From: Solilutibacter silvestris | GTDB lineage: Bacteria; Pseudomonadota; Gammaproteobacteria; Xanthomonadales; Xanthomonadaceae | Reading direction: 5' to 3' | Assembly: GCF_002895945.1 (NCBI RefSeq) | Contig: NZ_NPZB01000001.1 | Location: 511,501-575,500 of the forward strand | DNA: 64,000 nucleotides | Part shown: positions 56,841 to 64,000 of the stretch, piece by piece | Layout of the letters: each line of letters opens with the position of its first letter | How positions within the stretch are numbered: position 1 is the stretch's first letter | Position numbers and translations under genes: made by a program | The notes under the pieces: generated by a model | Databases searched by the model: none | What the model saw: only the letters and a program-made list of their open reading frames with translations | What the model was told of the DNA's origin: nothing

Positions 56841-58052
56841 ATGCTGGCGATCGTTGGCGGCGTATATCGGGAGCAATGTATGCGTCCCAATTGGGACGAG
56901 TTCTATGGTTCAGCGGGGCGTGCGGTAAGTGCGGTCGCTAAATTGGGTGGCCAAGCGGCTTTGCATTGCTACCTGACACCTACTGCAAAAGACGTTATAG
57001 ATGCTCGGAAAACAGCGGAGGGGTTCGTTGTTCGTGACTCCGTAACTATCGAAAACATCAGTTTCTACTATGAACATGGATTGGCTCGCCCAAAGTTTTG
57101 GCGCCCTACGAGTCAACTCTCTCCGTTGCAAGTCAAGGATGACCTTGTTTTACGCTACGGCATGTTGGAGAGCACGGCCGTCGTTAATGCGGATTACGCT
57201 GTGTTCGATCCGCAAAATGTCGACATGCCAGAGTCCTTTCACCACAACGGATCGACAGCCAATCACTTGGCATTGGTATTGAATCGGTACGAGGCGCGTG
57301 CCCTGCTTAGGGCGGCCGAAAGTCTTCCGTTGGATCAAGTTGCTCAGCAGCTAGCCCAGCAAGAAAGGGCCGAAGTCGTAGTCATCAAGTGCGGTCCACA
57401 AGGGGCACTTGTCTGGCACAGCGGCAAGGCAACCCAGGTTCCAGCCTACGAAACAACCAAAGTTTGGAAGATAGGTTCAGGCGACCAATTCGCGGCCAAC
57501 TTTGCTTATGCATGGATGGAAGAGAGGCGTGATCCGGTTGAGGCTGCAGATCGAGCGTCTCGCGCGACCGCGTTCTACTGCCAACACCTCGGTTTTCCCA
57601 CTGCTGCCGAACTCGACAATTACAAACCGGATCCCATCCTTGTTTCGGGCGACTACAAAAACGGAGTTCGGCGTAAGGTGTATCTTGCTGGTCCGTTCTT
57701 CACACTCGGAGAGCTGTGGGTAGTCGATCAGGCACGGCGAAGTTTGCTCGACATGGGATTGGACGTTTTCTCTCCCTATCACGACGTCGGCCCAGGCGAT
57801 GCTGCAGATGTTGTACCCAAGGACATCGAAGGCATTCGTGACTGTGACTTATTGCTGGCCATCATGGACGGTTCCGATGCCGGTACTGTCTTCGAGGTCG
57901 GTTTCGCTTATCGCGATGGGAAGCCGGTGATTGTCTATGCCGAGAACGAGACAGCCGAGAACTGCAAGATGATGGTTGGGTCGGGATGCTTCATGCGGCA
58001 GGACTTTGTCAGTGCGATCTATAAGACCGGATGGGTCGCCGCTTCTCTATGA
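56841..58052 (+). CDS. PfkB-type kinase fused to a nucleoside 2-deoxyribosyltransferase-like domain
   Basis: A 403-residue fusion. Residues 1-~265 are a PfkB/ribokinase-like sugar or nucleoside kinase: LAIVGGVYREQ start, a substrate-binding region, VVVIKCGPQGALVW, and the anion-hole/catalytic motif KIGSGDQFAANFAYAW (Asp215). Residues ~278-403 are an NDT-like Rossmann domain: VYLAGPFFTLGELWVVDQAR, DIEGIRDCDLLLAIMDG, and GTVFEVGFAYRDGKPVI with catalytic Glu352. The first activity would phosphorylate a nucleoside; the second would transfer or cleave a (deoxy)ribosyl-base bond. The stop overlaps the start of the QueC-like gene (ATGA), so they are coupled. Confidence 0.85.
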   Translation: MLAIVGGVYREQCMRPNWDEFYGSAGRAVSAVAKLGGQAALHCYLTPTAKDVIDARKTAEGFVVRDSVTIENISFYYEHGLARPKFWRPTSQLSPLQVKDDLVLRYGMLESTAVVNADYAVFDPQNVDMPESFHHNGSTANHLALVLNRYEARALLRAAESLPLDQVAQQLAQQERAEVVVIKCGPQGALVWHSGKATQVPAYETTKVWKIGSGDQFAANFAYAWMEERRDPVEAADRASRATAFYCQHLGFPTAAELDNYKPDPILVSGDYKNGVRRKVYLAGPFFTLGELWVVDQARRSLLDMGLDVFSPYHDVGPGDAADVVPKDIEGIRDCDLLLAIMDGSDAGTVFEVGFAYRDGKPVIVYAENETAENCKMMVGSGCFMRQDFVSAIYKTGWVAASL

Positions 58053-58654
58053 AGACAGCACTGTTGCTCTCTGGCGGAATGGATTCCATCGCTTTGGCGT
58101 GGTGGAAGCGCCCTAAACAGGCCTTCACAGTCGACTACGGCCAGCTCGCTGCAACTGCCGAGATTGATGCGTCAGTTGCGATTTGCCGTGTCTTGGATAT
58201 CCCACATACGGTAATTCACTTCGACGCCAAAGCATTGGGCTCGGGTGATATGGCGGGCACTCTGCCGGACCCGAATGCGCCGGCCAGCGATTGGTGGCCG
58301 TATCGTAACCAGCTGTTGGTGACGCTGGTTGCGATGAAGGCTGTGGCGAGTGGCACTCAGCGGCTCTGGATGGGCGCAGTTGCGTCGGATGGCGTTCACA
58401 AGGACGGTACGCCAGAGTTCTTTATGCACATCAGCCGCCTGCTTTCTTATCAGGAAGGGGGTATTGTTGTTGAAGCGCCAGCGATCGGTTTGAGGACAGT
58501 GGATCTGGTTCGTAAATCCAATATTCCGCGATCGATGCTCGCTTGGGCCCACAGTTGCCACAAGGCTGATGTTCCCTGTTGCGACTGTCGTGGATGCAAC
58601 AAGTATTTTGAGGTTCTGCAGGAGCTGGATCGCGATGTGGCCACTGGGGACTGA
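58049..58654 (+). CDS. QueC-like ATP-dependent 7-deazaguanine-type enzyme
   Basis: A 201-residue PP-loop ATPase related to QueC (preQ0 synthase). It has the PP-loop LLLSGGMDSIALAWW (8-13), the YRNQLL motif corresponding to the GRN of QueC, a shortened central part (ASDGVHKDGTPEFFMHIS) and the C-terminal zinc site SCHKADVPCCDCRGCNKYFE (Cys170, Cys177, Cys180, Cys183). Canonical QueC converts 7-carboxy-7-deazaguanine to the amide and nitrile with ammonia and ATP. No queD, queE or folE lie here, so this is not a queuosine operon; QueC homologues also occur in the Qat and type IV CBASS anti-phage systems. It overlaps both neighbours, so it is a core member of this operon. Confidence 0.88.
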   Translation: MKTALLLSGGMDSIALAWWKRPKQAFTVDYGQLAATAEIDASVAICRVLDIPHTVIHFDAKALGSGDMAGTLPDPNAPASDWWPYRNQLLVTLVAMKAVASGTQRLWMGAVASDGVHKDGTPEFFMHISRLLSYQEGGIVVEAPAIGLRTVDLVRKSNIPRSMLAWAHSCHKADVPCCDCRGCNKYFEVLQELDRDVATGD

Positions 58655-59306
58655 CCCTGTACCTCGCGGCGCGCCCAACCCTTACGCCCCCATTGAATGG
58701 GAGATAACGGAGCGTCGCTCTTTAGCGATCTCTGATGGAGGTGCGTTGGCGCCGATGGCGACAGCTTTAGACGCAAGGCGTAGCGAACGAACGTTTGCGC
58801 CTATTCCTGAAGCGCTATTGGGTGCTTTGTTGTGGCATGTCGCACGGACGAAGGAATCGGCGCCATCCCCGTTTGGATTTCAGATCGAATATCGACCGTC
58901 GCCCTCAGCGGGTGCAATTCATCCCATCCATCTAGTTATCCAACTTGCAGATGAAGATAGTTGGGCACGTTACAACCCCCAAGAACACAGTCTGGACCTT
59001 TTAGCGAATGGCAATAGGCTTTTGCAGCCGTTACTCGATTACAGCGGACAGGTAATGCCGCAGGGCGGTGGCCGCTTGATCCTGTTTGTAGCTGAGCCTG
59101 GAAAAACTGCTGCCAAATATCAGAACCCGGAAAGCTTGGTTTGGCGTGATGCGGGAGTTTTGCAGAGCAGCATTGCGTTGGTCGCTGCAGCTTTGGGATT
59201 GAACTACTGCCTGCTTGGTATTACCGGCAACCCATGGGTTGCCCAACTATCCAATCAGGGCAAGTTGCAGGGAGTCGGTGTCGCGATCCTTGGGAAGAAA
59301 CCTTGA
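58635..59306 (+). CDS. SagB-type flavin-dependent nitroreductase-family oxidoreductase
   Basis: A 223-residue nitroreductase-fold protein. It shows the SagB-like segments: ALDARRSERTFAPIPEALLG, then FQIEYRPSPSAGAIHPIHLV (FMN-binding Ser/Ala/Gly stretch) and WRDAGVLQSSIALVAAALGL followed by NYCLLGITG. SagB enzymes oxidise azolines in peptide maturation, while other members reduce or oxidise small molecules. Here the partner is a QueC-like enzyme, not a cyclodehydratase, so the substrate may be a nucleobase (inference). ATG 58635 lies within the end of the QueC-like gene behind GGAG. Confidence 0.82.
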   Translation: MWPLGTDPVPRGAPNPYAPIEWEITERRSLAISDGGALAPMATALDARRSERTFAPIPEALLGALLWHVARTKESAPSPFGFQIEYRPSPSAGAIHPIHLVIQLADEDSWARYNPQEHSLDLLANGNRLLQPLLDYSGQVMPQGGGRLILFVAEPGKTAAKYQNPESLVWRDAGVLQSSIALVAAALGLNYCLLGITGNPWVAQLSNQGKLQGVGVAILGKKP

Positions 59307-60092
59307 AATCGCATGCTTTTGCTTGAATTTTCCGTCGGGTAGCGATTCCATCACAGTGGCGACGGTGCGTGGTGATGCCATCATTTCCCACCAGATTACT
59401 GCGTCGAGCTCCGACGCCCGCACTCCTAAAGCTTTGCTGAAAGCGAGGAATTGCTGTTCCAACTTAAGGTAATGACGTTCGACTGTCAGTTCAGCGTCTA
59501 GGAATTTCGCAAGAGCACCAGCACGCAAGATATGGATATCGAGAATTGCCACGTCATCGGCATTGAGCCAGTTGCGGGCGATCCATGAGGCCGTCTTGAA
59601 CCCGATCCCTGGAATGCCGAGTAGCCAATCGCGTAACTCGCGTCCGGAATTCTCTGGTGAGGGTTCAGTTGCGAGCGCCTCTAGTGCTCCAGCAAGGTAT
59701 CGTGCCTTTTGTGCAGCGAAACGGTAATGGACGCGCTTGCCATCGATCTCTATTGGCTCTGACAACCAGTCACGCAAAGTTGCTTCATCTGGATCGGAAC
59801 TATCAAATGCACCCTTGGCTTTCAGATGTTCGAAAGCCAGAAGCCCAATGCGAGCTGGGATACCATGGCCACCTAGCAGGCAGGCACCAACTTCTTCACG
59901 CAGGGTCCGACCTAACCGATAGTTGATCGAGCGGTCCTCAATGCGTCGTGCGATGACTTGGTATGCCCAATATGCTGGGGAAGGAAAAGCTTCGACCTGC
60001 CCCCATTGAACACCCGGCATGACCTCCGTCTCGGGCGTCGGCAAATCGACACAGACTGCCATTGATTCCAGCATCACGTAGGCGCGCTGCAT
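59247..60092 (-). CDS. OGG-like HhH-GPD DNA glycosylase
   Basis: A 281-residue helix-hairpin-helix glycosylase: DWLLGIPGIGFKTASWIARN contains the HhH with catalytic Lys166, and VAILDIHILRAG the catalytic Asp185 (GPD equivalent). The N-terminal region (VQWGQVEAFPSPAYWAYQVI) lacks the long OGG1 beta domain. It could excise a modified or oxidised base. OGG-type proteins accompany QueC-like proteins in type IV CBASS. It is convergent with the nitroreductase gene and overlaps it by 60 bp. I start it at ATG 60092 because GGAG lies 8 bp upstream; the frame extends to a TTG at 60128. Confidence 0.85.
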   Translation of the reverse strand: MQRAYVMLESMAVCVDLPTPETEVMPGVQWGQVEAFPSPAYWAYQVIARRIEDRSINYRLGRTLREEVGACLLGGHGIPARIGLLAFEHLKAKGAFDSSDPDEATLRDWLSEPIEIDGKRVHYRFAAQKARYLAGALEALATEPSPENSGRELRDWLLGIPGIGFKTASWIARNWLNADDVAILDIHILRAGALAKFLDAELTVERHYLKLEQQFLAFSKALGVRASELDAVIWWEMMASPRTVATVMESLPDGKFKQKHAISRFLPKDRDTDSLQLALIG

Positions 60093-60262
60093 GTGCTTCT
60101 CCAATCCGAAATCAGAACCAAGGGACAAGCCGATGGGTCAAGGACAGCTGCGCAACAAACACTTTAGAGCTGGCACTTAATCACTTGGAACGCTAATCGA
60201 AAGTGACAGTGATCAAGAGCTGGTGGGGTGCGTGTTTGCGCGGGGCTTTCTTACAGGGGAAG

Positions 60263-60287
60263 TATGCCATAAAATATGCGTATATGC
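60263..60287. promoter_or_regulatory. TATGC repeat cluster at XRE gene start
   Basis: TATGC occurs three times in 25 bp (60263, 60275, 60283), and CATA-AAA-TATG (60268-60278) is an inverted repeat. It overlaps the putative start of the XRE regulator gene, a common position for an autoregulatory operator. Functional assignment is inferred. Confidence 0.35.
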
Positions 60288-60646
60288 CAATAAGGACAGC
60301 CACAACTCATCCTTTAATGATCCAGCTCCCGGCTGCGTTGCGGGCACGTATGAATGCAAGTGGACATACGCAAAATGACGTAGAAAAGGAAACTGGAGTG
60401 CCCCAGTCACAGATCAGTCGTGCTCTCAATGGTCAGCGAAAACGGCCGACGAACGAGATGCTTAAATTATGCCGATATGCTGATTTATGTATTGAGAATG
60501 AGAGCGTCCCAGTGCTGGAAGAGCTTTCCAAGCTGCTAGAGCAAATCGCCTCAGGGGGGCCGGTGGCAACGGCATGTGCGCGGGGAATTCTCGGGAGTTT
60601 GGCGCTGTTGCTGAGGGATTCGACGGAGCGCAAAGGTAAGGCATAG
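60284..60646 (+). CDS. XRE-family HTH regulator
   Basis: About 120 residues with a Cro/CI-type HTH: LRARMNASGHTQNDVEKETG followed by VPQSQISRALNGQRKRPTNE, then a short helical tail (LEELSKLLEQIASGGPVATA). Starts at ATG 60284 or 60317 (MIQLPAALRARM); the frame back to 60203 precedes a TATGC repeat cluster that is probably the operator. Upstream of an ImmA/IrrE peptidase gene, the usual pairing in which the peptidase cleaves or inactivates an XRE repressor on damage or infection. Confidence 0.82.
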   Translation: MPIRTATTHPLMIQLPAALRARMNASGHTQNDVEKETGVPQSQISRALNGQRKRPTNEMLKLCRYADLCIENESVPVLEELSKLLEQIASGGPVATACARGILGSLALLLRDSTERKGKA

Positions 60647-61086
60647 CGCTAAGGCATTACCCTTCTAGGTGTCTTCGGAAAGTTGTGCGCCCAACATTAA
60701 GTGGACGTAAAGACAACGATGCGGCAGGACCCGGCGTCGAAGCCTCTAGAGGGCGCGGGGGGTGGCGCCGAGAGATGTCGGCCAACGCAAGCGTTGTGCG
60801 ACCCAAGACCTAAAGCAATGCCAGCCGCCGGCAGGGAGCGGCACACCAAGGCTGGATTGGATCTCCCTGTATCAAGGGCTAGCTTTAGCGGCGCAGGGGG
60901 TTGTCGGGTAAAGCCATAATGACCGCTCGGCCCCAAGGACTTGCCGGCGCGCAGGTCGGGCGCAACTATTGAGACGGGACTACCATAGCGTGGAGCCTGC
61001 CGACCTAACCCTTCCGTAAACAGCCATTTTGGTACACTACCGGCCGTGGAAAATCGCGCCAATATGCCGGTCTACTGGGGTCCACA
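60647..61086. other. Local GC-rich stretch without supportable gene
   Basis: 440 bp between the XRE and ImmA/IrrE genes. From about 60.70 to 61.00 kb it is clearly more GC-rich than the surrounding island and contains a hairpin CAACGC-AA-GCGTTG (60783-60796) and other short GC-rich inverted pieces. A minus-strand frame stays open through it (60697-61062) but has no ribosome binding site or recognisable domain. A structured non-coding RNA or an inserted fragment is possible. Confidence 0.4.
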
Positions 61087-61638
61087 ATGAACATTCAATC
61101 CATTGATAGAAGCAAGTGGAGCGAGCCCACCGCATTGGGGTTTTCCCGCGGTGAGGTTTCAGCGTTCGCGAGCAATATCGCAACGAAGCTTGGCTACGCG
61201 CCTGGCGAAGCGTTGGAGCCACTGGTCGAACGCCTAGGGGGCGTGATTGAGTACGGCGATGACATGGATCAATCCGAGTCGGGTTCCATTCGTATTTTTC
61301 CTGGCGGCTTCAAGATATACATTTCGATGGACACCAGTCCGTTGCGGGACCGCTTCACCACCGCCCATGAGTTGGGTCATTACGTACTGCACTATCTTTA
61401 CGCTAACCAGCACCGCAACGCGAATATCCAGTATCTGCGTGCCCAGCGTTATGGGTCTGGCCCAGCGGAAAATGAAGCCAACTGGTTTGCTGCGGCATTT
61501 CTGATGCCGGGCGATAAATTCCGCGCCAAGTTCGATGAATTCAAGGACAGCAGTAATCGCGATTTGCGTTTGGCTGATTTCTTCAAAGTGTCCCAACAAG
61601 CGGCATCCATTCGGGCCAAATCCTTGAGCTTGGAATAA
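61087..61638 (+). CDS. ImmA/IrrE-family metallopeptidase
   Basis: A 183-residue zinc peptidase with the HExxH motif in FTTAHELGHYVLHYLYANQH and the third-ligand region ENEANWFAAAFLMPGDKF, both diagnostic of ImmA/IrrE. ImmA cleaves phage or ICE repressors; IrrE controls DNA-damage responses. Here it is translationally coupled to the cyclase-like gene (stop TAA overlaps ATG at 61638), and an XRE regulator lies upstream. It probably acts as the trigger or control element of this module. Confidence 0.92.
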   Translation: MNIQSIDRSKWSEPTALGFSRGEVSAFASNIATKLGYAPGEALEPLVERLGGVIEYGDDMDQSESGSIRIFPGGFKIYISMDTSPLRDRFTTAHELGHYVLHYLYANQHRNANIQYLRAQRYGSGPAENEANWFAAAFLMPGDKFRAKFDEFKDSSNRDLRLADFFKVSQQAASIRAKSLSLE

Positions 61639-62780
61639 TGGATAGCGGTGTCGTAGATGCGGCGGCGATAACTCTCGCCCCTAGGCCAACGTTGCGCCGG
61701 AAGTTGTTGCTGTTCCTGAGCGCTGACATCGTCGGGTCGACTGCCTACAAGCAGAGGAGCAAAAGCAGCAGCGACTGGTTCGATACTGTGGGCCGATTTT
61801 ACAGATACGCAGAAACCACATTTCTGCGGTTTTGGAAGGTTGCCCAGGCCCATAATCCTGAAACGAAGGATGAGTTGTTCGGAACTTCGGAGCCGGTCTT
61901 GTGGAAGACCATAGGTGATGAAGTGCTTTTCACCAAGGAAATCGATACCCCATCCCAAGCCGCCGCATGCATGCAGGTATGGCTGAACGCACTCAAGGAG
62001 TATCGTGAATTTCTCGCGAAGGCTGATCCAGCTCTGGACATCAAATCGACGGCATGGCTGGCTGATTTCCCTATCAGCAACCGGGAAATTATCCTGCGAG
62101 TAGGCAACGACGAGGACGACGAGAACTTTGCGTGGGCGAATGATCGGCTCCTTCAGGAATATGAGAAGGGCACGACTGGTTTGACGCGCGATTTTGTTGG
62201 CCCTGCCATCGATACCGGGTTTCGCTTGGGAGCAGCGTCCTCCACTCGACAGCTGATGCTATCGGTTGAACTTGCCCATTTGCTCAGTGGGGAAGAATGC
62301 GGCGCAAGCGAAAAGTACTCTGCTGGTCCGTACCAGATGCCATGGAGCAAGTTGAGGTACTCGGGACGTCAGACGCTCAAGGGCGTTATGAATGGCCTTC
62401 CCTATCCCCAACTCTGGATCGACGCCAATCCGACCAAGGCGATCAATAAGGCCGAAGACGTGCTCATCGCGCGTCCTGAGCCACGATGCGAGCAGATCCA
62501 TGCGTTCACCACTGCATTCATTGAAGAGCATCCGACTAAGTTTTGCACGGGCTTGAGTTTTGCCCACGGCCCCGCTCCGGCCGCGTACATGGAATATTGC
62601 AAAGCCATCAACGAGCAGATTCTCGCGGACGAGAAGAATTACCTCGAACATGAGCAAGCTCAGAAAGAGCGGTTGGACGCGGCGGTCATTCCGGAATCGT
62701 CTCCAGCCAAAATGATTGAGGATATCGATATCCCTGGGCCTGCCGCGAACACTTCGCCCACATTGCCGGTCGCCGAGTGA
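61638..62780 (+). CDS. Class III nucleotide cyclase-domain protein
   Basis: A 380-residue protein whose N-terminal ~230 residues form a class III cyclase homology domain: LLLFLSADIVGSTAYKQRSK with metal ligand Asp30, VLWKTIGDEVLFTKE with Asp94 and Lys90, and DFVGPAIDTGFRLG, which aligns with the DxWGxxVNxAxRL motif of adenylate cyclases (Asp185 at the base-specificity position, Arg196 retained, but the transition-state Asn replaced by Asp192). The last ~150 residues are a hydrophilic domain of unknown type. No membrane segment. It could make cAMP or another cyclic nucleotide; Pycsar defence cyclases belong to the same superfamily. Coupled to the ImmA/IrrE gene. Confidence 0.8.
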   Translation: MDSGVVDAAAITLAPRPTLRRKLLLFLSADIVGSTAYKQRSKSSSDWFDTVGRFYRYAETTFLRFWKVAQAHNPETKDELFGTSEPVLWKTIGDEVLFTKEIDTPSQAAACMQVWLNALKEYREFLAKADPALDIKSTAWLADFPISNREIILRVGNDEDDENFAWANDRLLQEYEKGTTGLTRDFVGPAIDTGFRLGAASSTRQLMLSVELAHLLSGEECGASEKYSAGPYQMPWSKLRYSGRQTLKGVMNGLPYPQLWIDANPTKAINKAEDVLIARPEPRCEQIHAFTTAFIEEHPTKFCTGLSFAHGPAPAAYMEYCKAINEQILADEKNYLEHEQAQKERLDAAVIPESSPAKMIEDIDIPGPAANTSPTLPVAE

Positions 62781-62837
62781 TAGCTAAACCAATAACGAAT
62801 CCCGAGGCAAAAGTCTGAAGTTGGATCGGACTGGGCC

Positions 62838-63608
62838 TTAGCGAACCGTCGCGTAAACCAGGCCGACAAAGCCGACTGCGACAACGACATGGGCAATGAA
62901 GATGGCGCGACGATGCATCTTTTCGCCTTGCTTGATTCGATTCCATTCCGGTTTAATGACCAGATTTCCTAGTAATGTGGCGCGCATGATCTTCTCGTCG
63001 ATCTTCTCGTAAGCACCTTCGGTGCCCATCTTGTCGTAGTCACCGAGCATACCGGTCAGTAGCTGATCGAGTTCGCTCACCAGCTCAATGGCGGCAGGAG
63101 TCGCTTGTTCCAAGCTATCTAGCTTCTGACTCTTTTTCTTTGCTTCCAGCAACAGTCGTTCTGCCAACGTTCTTGGATTGTCGCTCAGGCGCCTCCAGAT
63201 GTCCTCTGGGCTACGACCTCTAGTTTGCGGGGGGTTTGTACGCTCGCAAAACAGCTGGACGCTCGTTTCGGCAAAATTCAAGTGCAATAGTACGTCCCTA
63301 TAGGAACGGCGGTAGTTGTTCCAATGCGCGATGAGCTCGCCCTCGAGCTTCTCACGGTCAAAGGGAGAGAGCTTCACGGAAGCCTCCGGGATGCCCTGTG
63401 CTGCCGCAATATGTTTGATGCGAATTTTGATACGACCGGCAATGACATGGGCCTCCCCCAAACATTCGGCCAGCGCAGCTCTGAAGGTAGTGATCCAGTC
63501 CTTTCTGAAATCGGAAATCTTGCCTTCCTTGTCGGAGACAAGCTTGGAGGTAGCCAATATCGCCGTCACGACGGCAGCCGTGACGGCCAACATATCCTTT
63601 GCTTCCAT
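62838..63608 (-). CDS. Membrane protein with N- and C-terminal helices, possible effector
   Basis: A 256-residue protein with one membrane segment at the N-terminus (MLAVTAAVVTAILATSKLVS), a long charged alpha-helical central region, and one at the extreme C-terminus (FIAHVVVAVGFVGLVYATVR). I start it at ATG 63608 because AGGAG lies 6 bp upstream. It is convergent with the cyclase-like gene, 57 bp apart. The TM-helical-TM form would suit a membrane-disrupting effector or a receptor-less anchor. No family recognised. Confidence 0.7.
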   Translation of the reverse strand: MEAKDMLAVTAAVVTAILATSKLVSDKEGKISDFRKDWITTFRAALAECLGEAHVIAGRIKIRIKHIAAAQGIPEASVKLSPFDREKLEGELIAHWNNYRRSYRDVLLHLNFAETSVQLFCERTNPPQTRGRSPEDIWRRLSDNPRTLAERLLLEAKKKSQKLDSLEQATPAAIELVSELDQLLTGMLGDYDKMGTEGAYEKIDEKIMRATLLGNLVIKPEWNRIKQGEKMHRRAIFIAHVVVAVGFVGLVYATVR

Positions 63609-64000
63609 AATGCTCCTTCCCAAAGTGATCGTTCAAGCGTGGCCGGCCGCGCAAGAAGTGCCCCGACTCTTGATTTTGCTCGCTGCACGACAACCCTTCA
63701 TATTTACCAAACTTTTAACAACTCGTCGACTATGCGTCCGTGCACATCAAGTCTTCAGAATGGGGGGAGGGCCGATCGCGGATATGGTGTGCGCGCCGGG
63801 ATGCCTGGGTCAGTTGACCGAGCTGTGATGATCAAGTTGTCGACGGCACGATCAGGTTGCTTCCGGCCCGAAGCGGACTTCGTCATTAAGAAAAGTCGTA
63901 CGGCTAATTTTTTTAGCGCCTAATCTTTCATGGGCGAGACTGATGTACGACTCATGATGAGGTATAGCATTCGATAGTGCCGGATATAAATAGTTGATTA
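63609..64000. other. Window end, no gene seen
   Basis: About 390 bp upstream of the membrane protein gene without a supportable coding sequence. It presumably holds that gene's promoter. The last 100 bp are AT-rich. Confidence 0.5.

Larger units (their letters stand above)
41424..64000. mobile_element. Genomic island inserted in comM (left end; right end outside window)
   Basis: At the point where comM breaks off, composition drops visibly from very GC-rich to AT-richer DNA, and codon use changes (many AAA, AAT, TTA, ATA codons). The contents (bacteriocin-like peptide cluster, regulated ABC exporter, putative defence modules, decayed genes) are typical accessory cargo. comM is a known insertion target for genomic islands in other gammaproteobacteria (for example AbaR islands of Acinetobacter). 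No integrase, transposase or direct repeat is visible within the window, so the mechanism and full extent are unknown. Confidence 0.75.

Noticed and set aside
56841-60092. Calling the QueC/OGG cassette a type IV CBASS or Qat system
   Set aside because: Type IV CBASS needs a CD-NTase and usually a TGT; Qat needs its ATPase and TatD partners adjacent. None is encoded here. The only TatD is in the core genome 30 kb away.
60683-60800. Integron attC-like sites (CCAAC / GTTG pieces) in the GC-rich stretch
   Set aside because: The core sites are not arranged as in attC, and no integron integrase is in the window.
60697-61062. 121-codon minus-strand frame as a gene
   Set aside because: No ribosome binding site or domain, in a locally GC-rich segment where long chance frames are expected.
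41424-64000. Tn7/Tn6022-type transposition genes as in AbaR islands
   Set aside because: No tniA/tniB-like or other transposase or integrase gene can be recognised in the visible part of the island. They may lie at the unseen end.

Overview
The window looks like the chromosome of a gammaproteobacterium of the Xanthomonadales (Lysobacterales) type. This is inferred from the strongly GC-rich codon use, the TonB-receptor / GH20 hexosaminidase / NagP-like transporter cluster under a LacI-family regulator, monomeric isocitrate dehydrogenase, and the glyQ-GST-glyS arrangement. No rRNA or tRNA was seen, so species cannot be stated.

Positions 1-41.4 kb are ordinary, densely packed core genome. 1-8.5 kb is an N-acetylglucosamine/chito-oligosaccharide utilisation locus (LacI regulator, NagP-like transporter, glucokinase, TonB-dependent receptor, beta-N-acetylhexosaminidase) with two related palindromic operators between the divergent transporter and kinase genes. 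8.6-19.3 kb holds SixA, a phospholipase D lipoprotein, a hotdog thioesterase, AqpZ, cytochrome c5, an alpha/beta hydrolase, ZapE, a SIMPL protein, a Kef-type antiporter, QueF, a LysM protein and a lipoprotein. 19.4-41 kb holds Icd, an MHYT/V4R pair, an RluE-like pseudouridine synthase, a REC-histidine kinase, HrpB, TatD, an RND pump, glyQ-GST-glyS, a class I amidotransferase, a multi-pass membrane protein and a CvrA-type antiporter.

At about 41.42 kb the sequence changes abruptly. comM (yifB) survives only as its C-terminal third, and everything to its right is visibly more AT-rich with different codon use. I read this as a genomic island inserted in comM, whose far end lies outside the window. 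The island carries four modules. (1) 41.7-49.0 kb: an HlyD-like fusion protein, MacB/LolD-type ATPase and duplicated FtsX-type permease, followed by an NtrC-type sigma-54 activator and its histidine kinase, with a clear -24/-12 promoter and an upstream palindromic enhancer. (2) 51.3-55.85 kb: a class III lanthipeptide cluster comprising a 46-residue precursor that is too short for routine ORF calling, a LanKC synthetase and an ABC exporter. (3) 56.5-60.1 kb: a small Gly-rich protein, a PfkB-kinase/nucleoside-deoxyribosyltransferase fusion, a QueC-like enzyme, a SagB-type nitroreductase, and a convergent OGG/HhH-GPD glycosylase. This looks like a nucleobase-modifying, possibly defensive, system and is the best candidate for something undescribed. 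(4) 60.2-63.6 kb: XRE regulator, ImmA/IrrE peptidase, a class III nucleotide cyclase-like protein and a convergent membrane protein, reminiscent of cyclic-nucleotide (Pycsar-like) defence.

The scar between modules 1 and 2 (50.0-51.3 kb) contains a decayed DUF1016/YhcG-type gene and three related perfect hairpins. Half-sites of the enhancer at 41.69 kb recur upstream of the lanthipeptide operon, which suggests that the sigma-54 two-component system may also control that operon.
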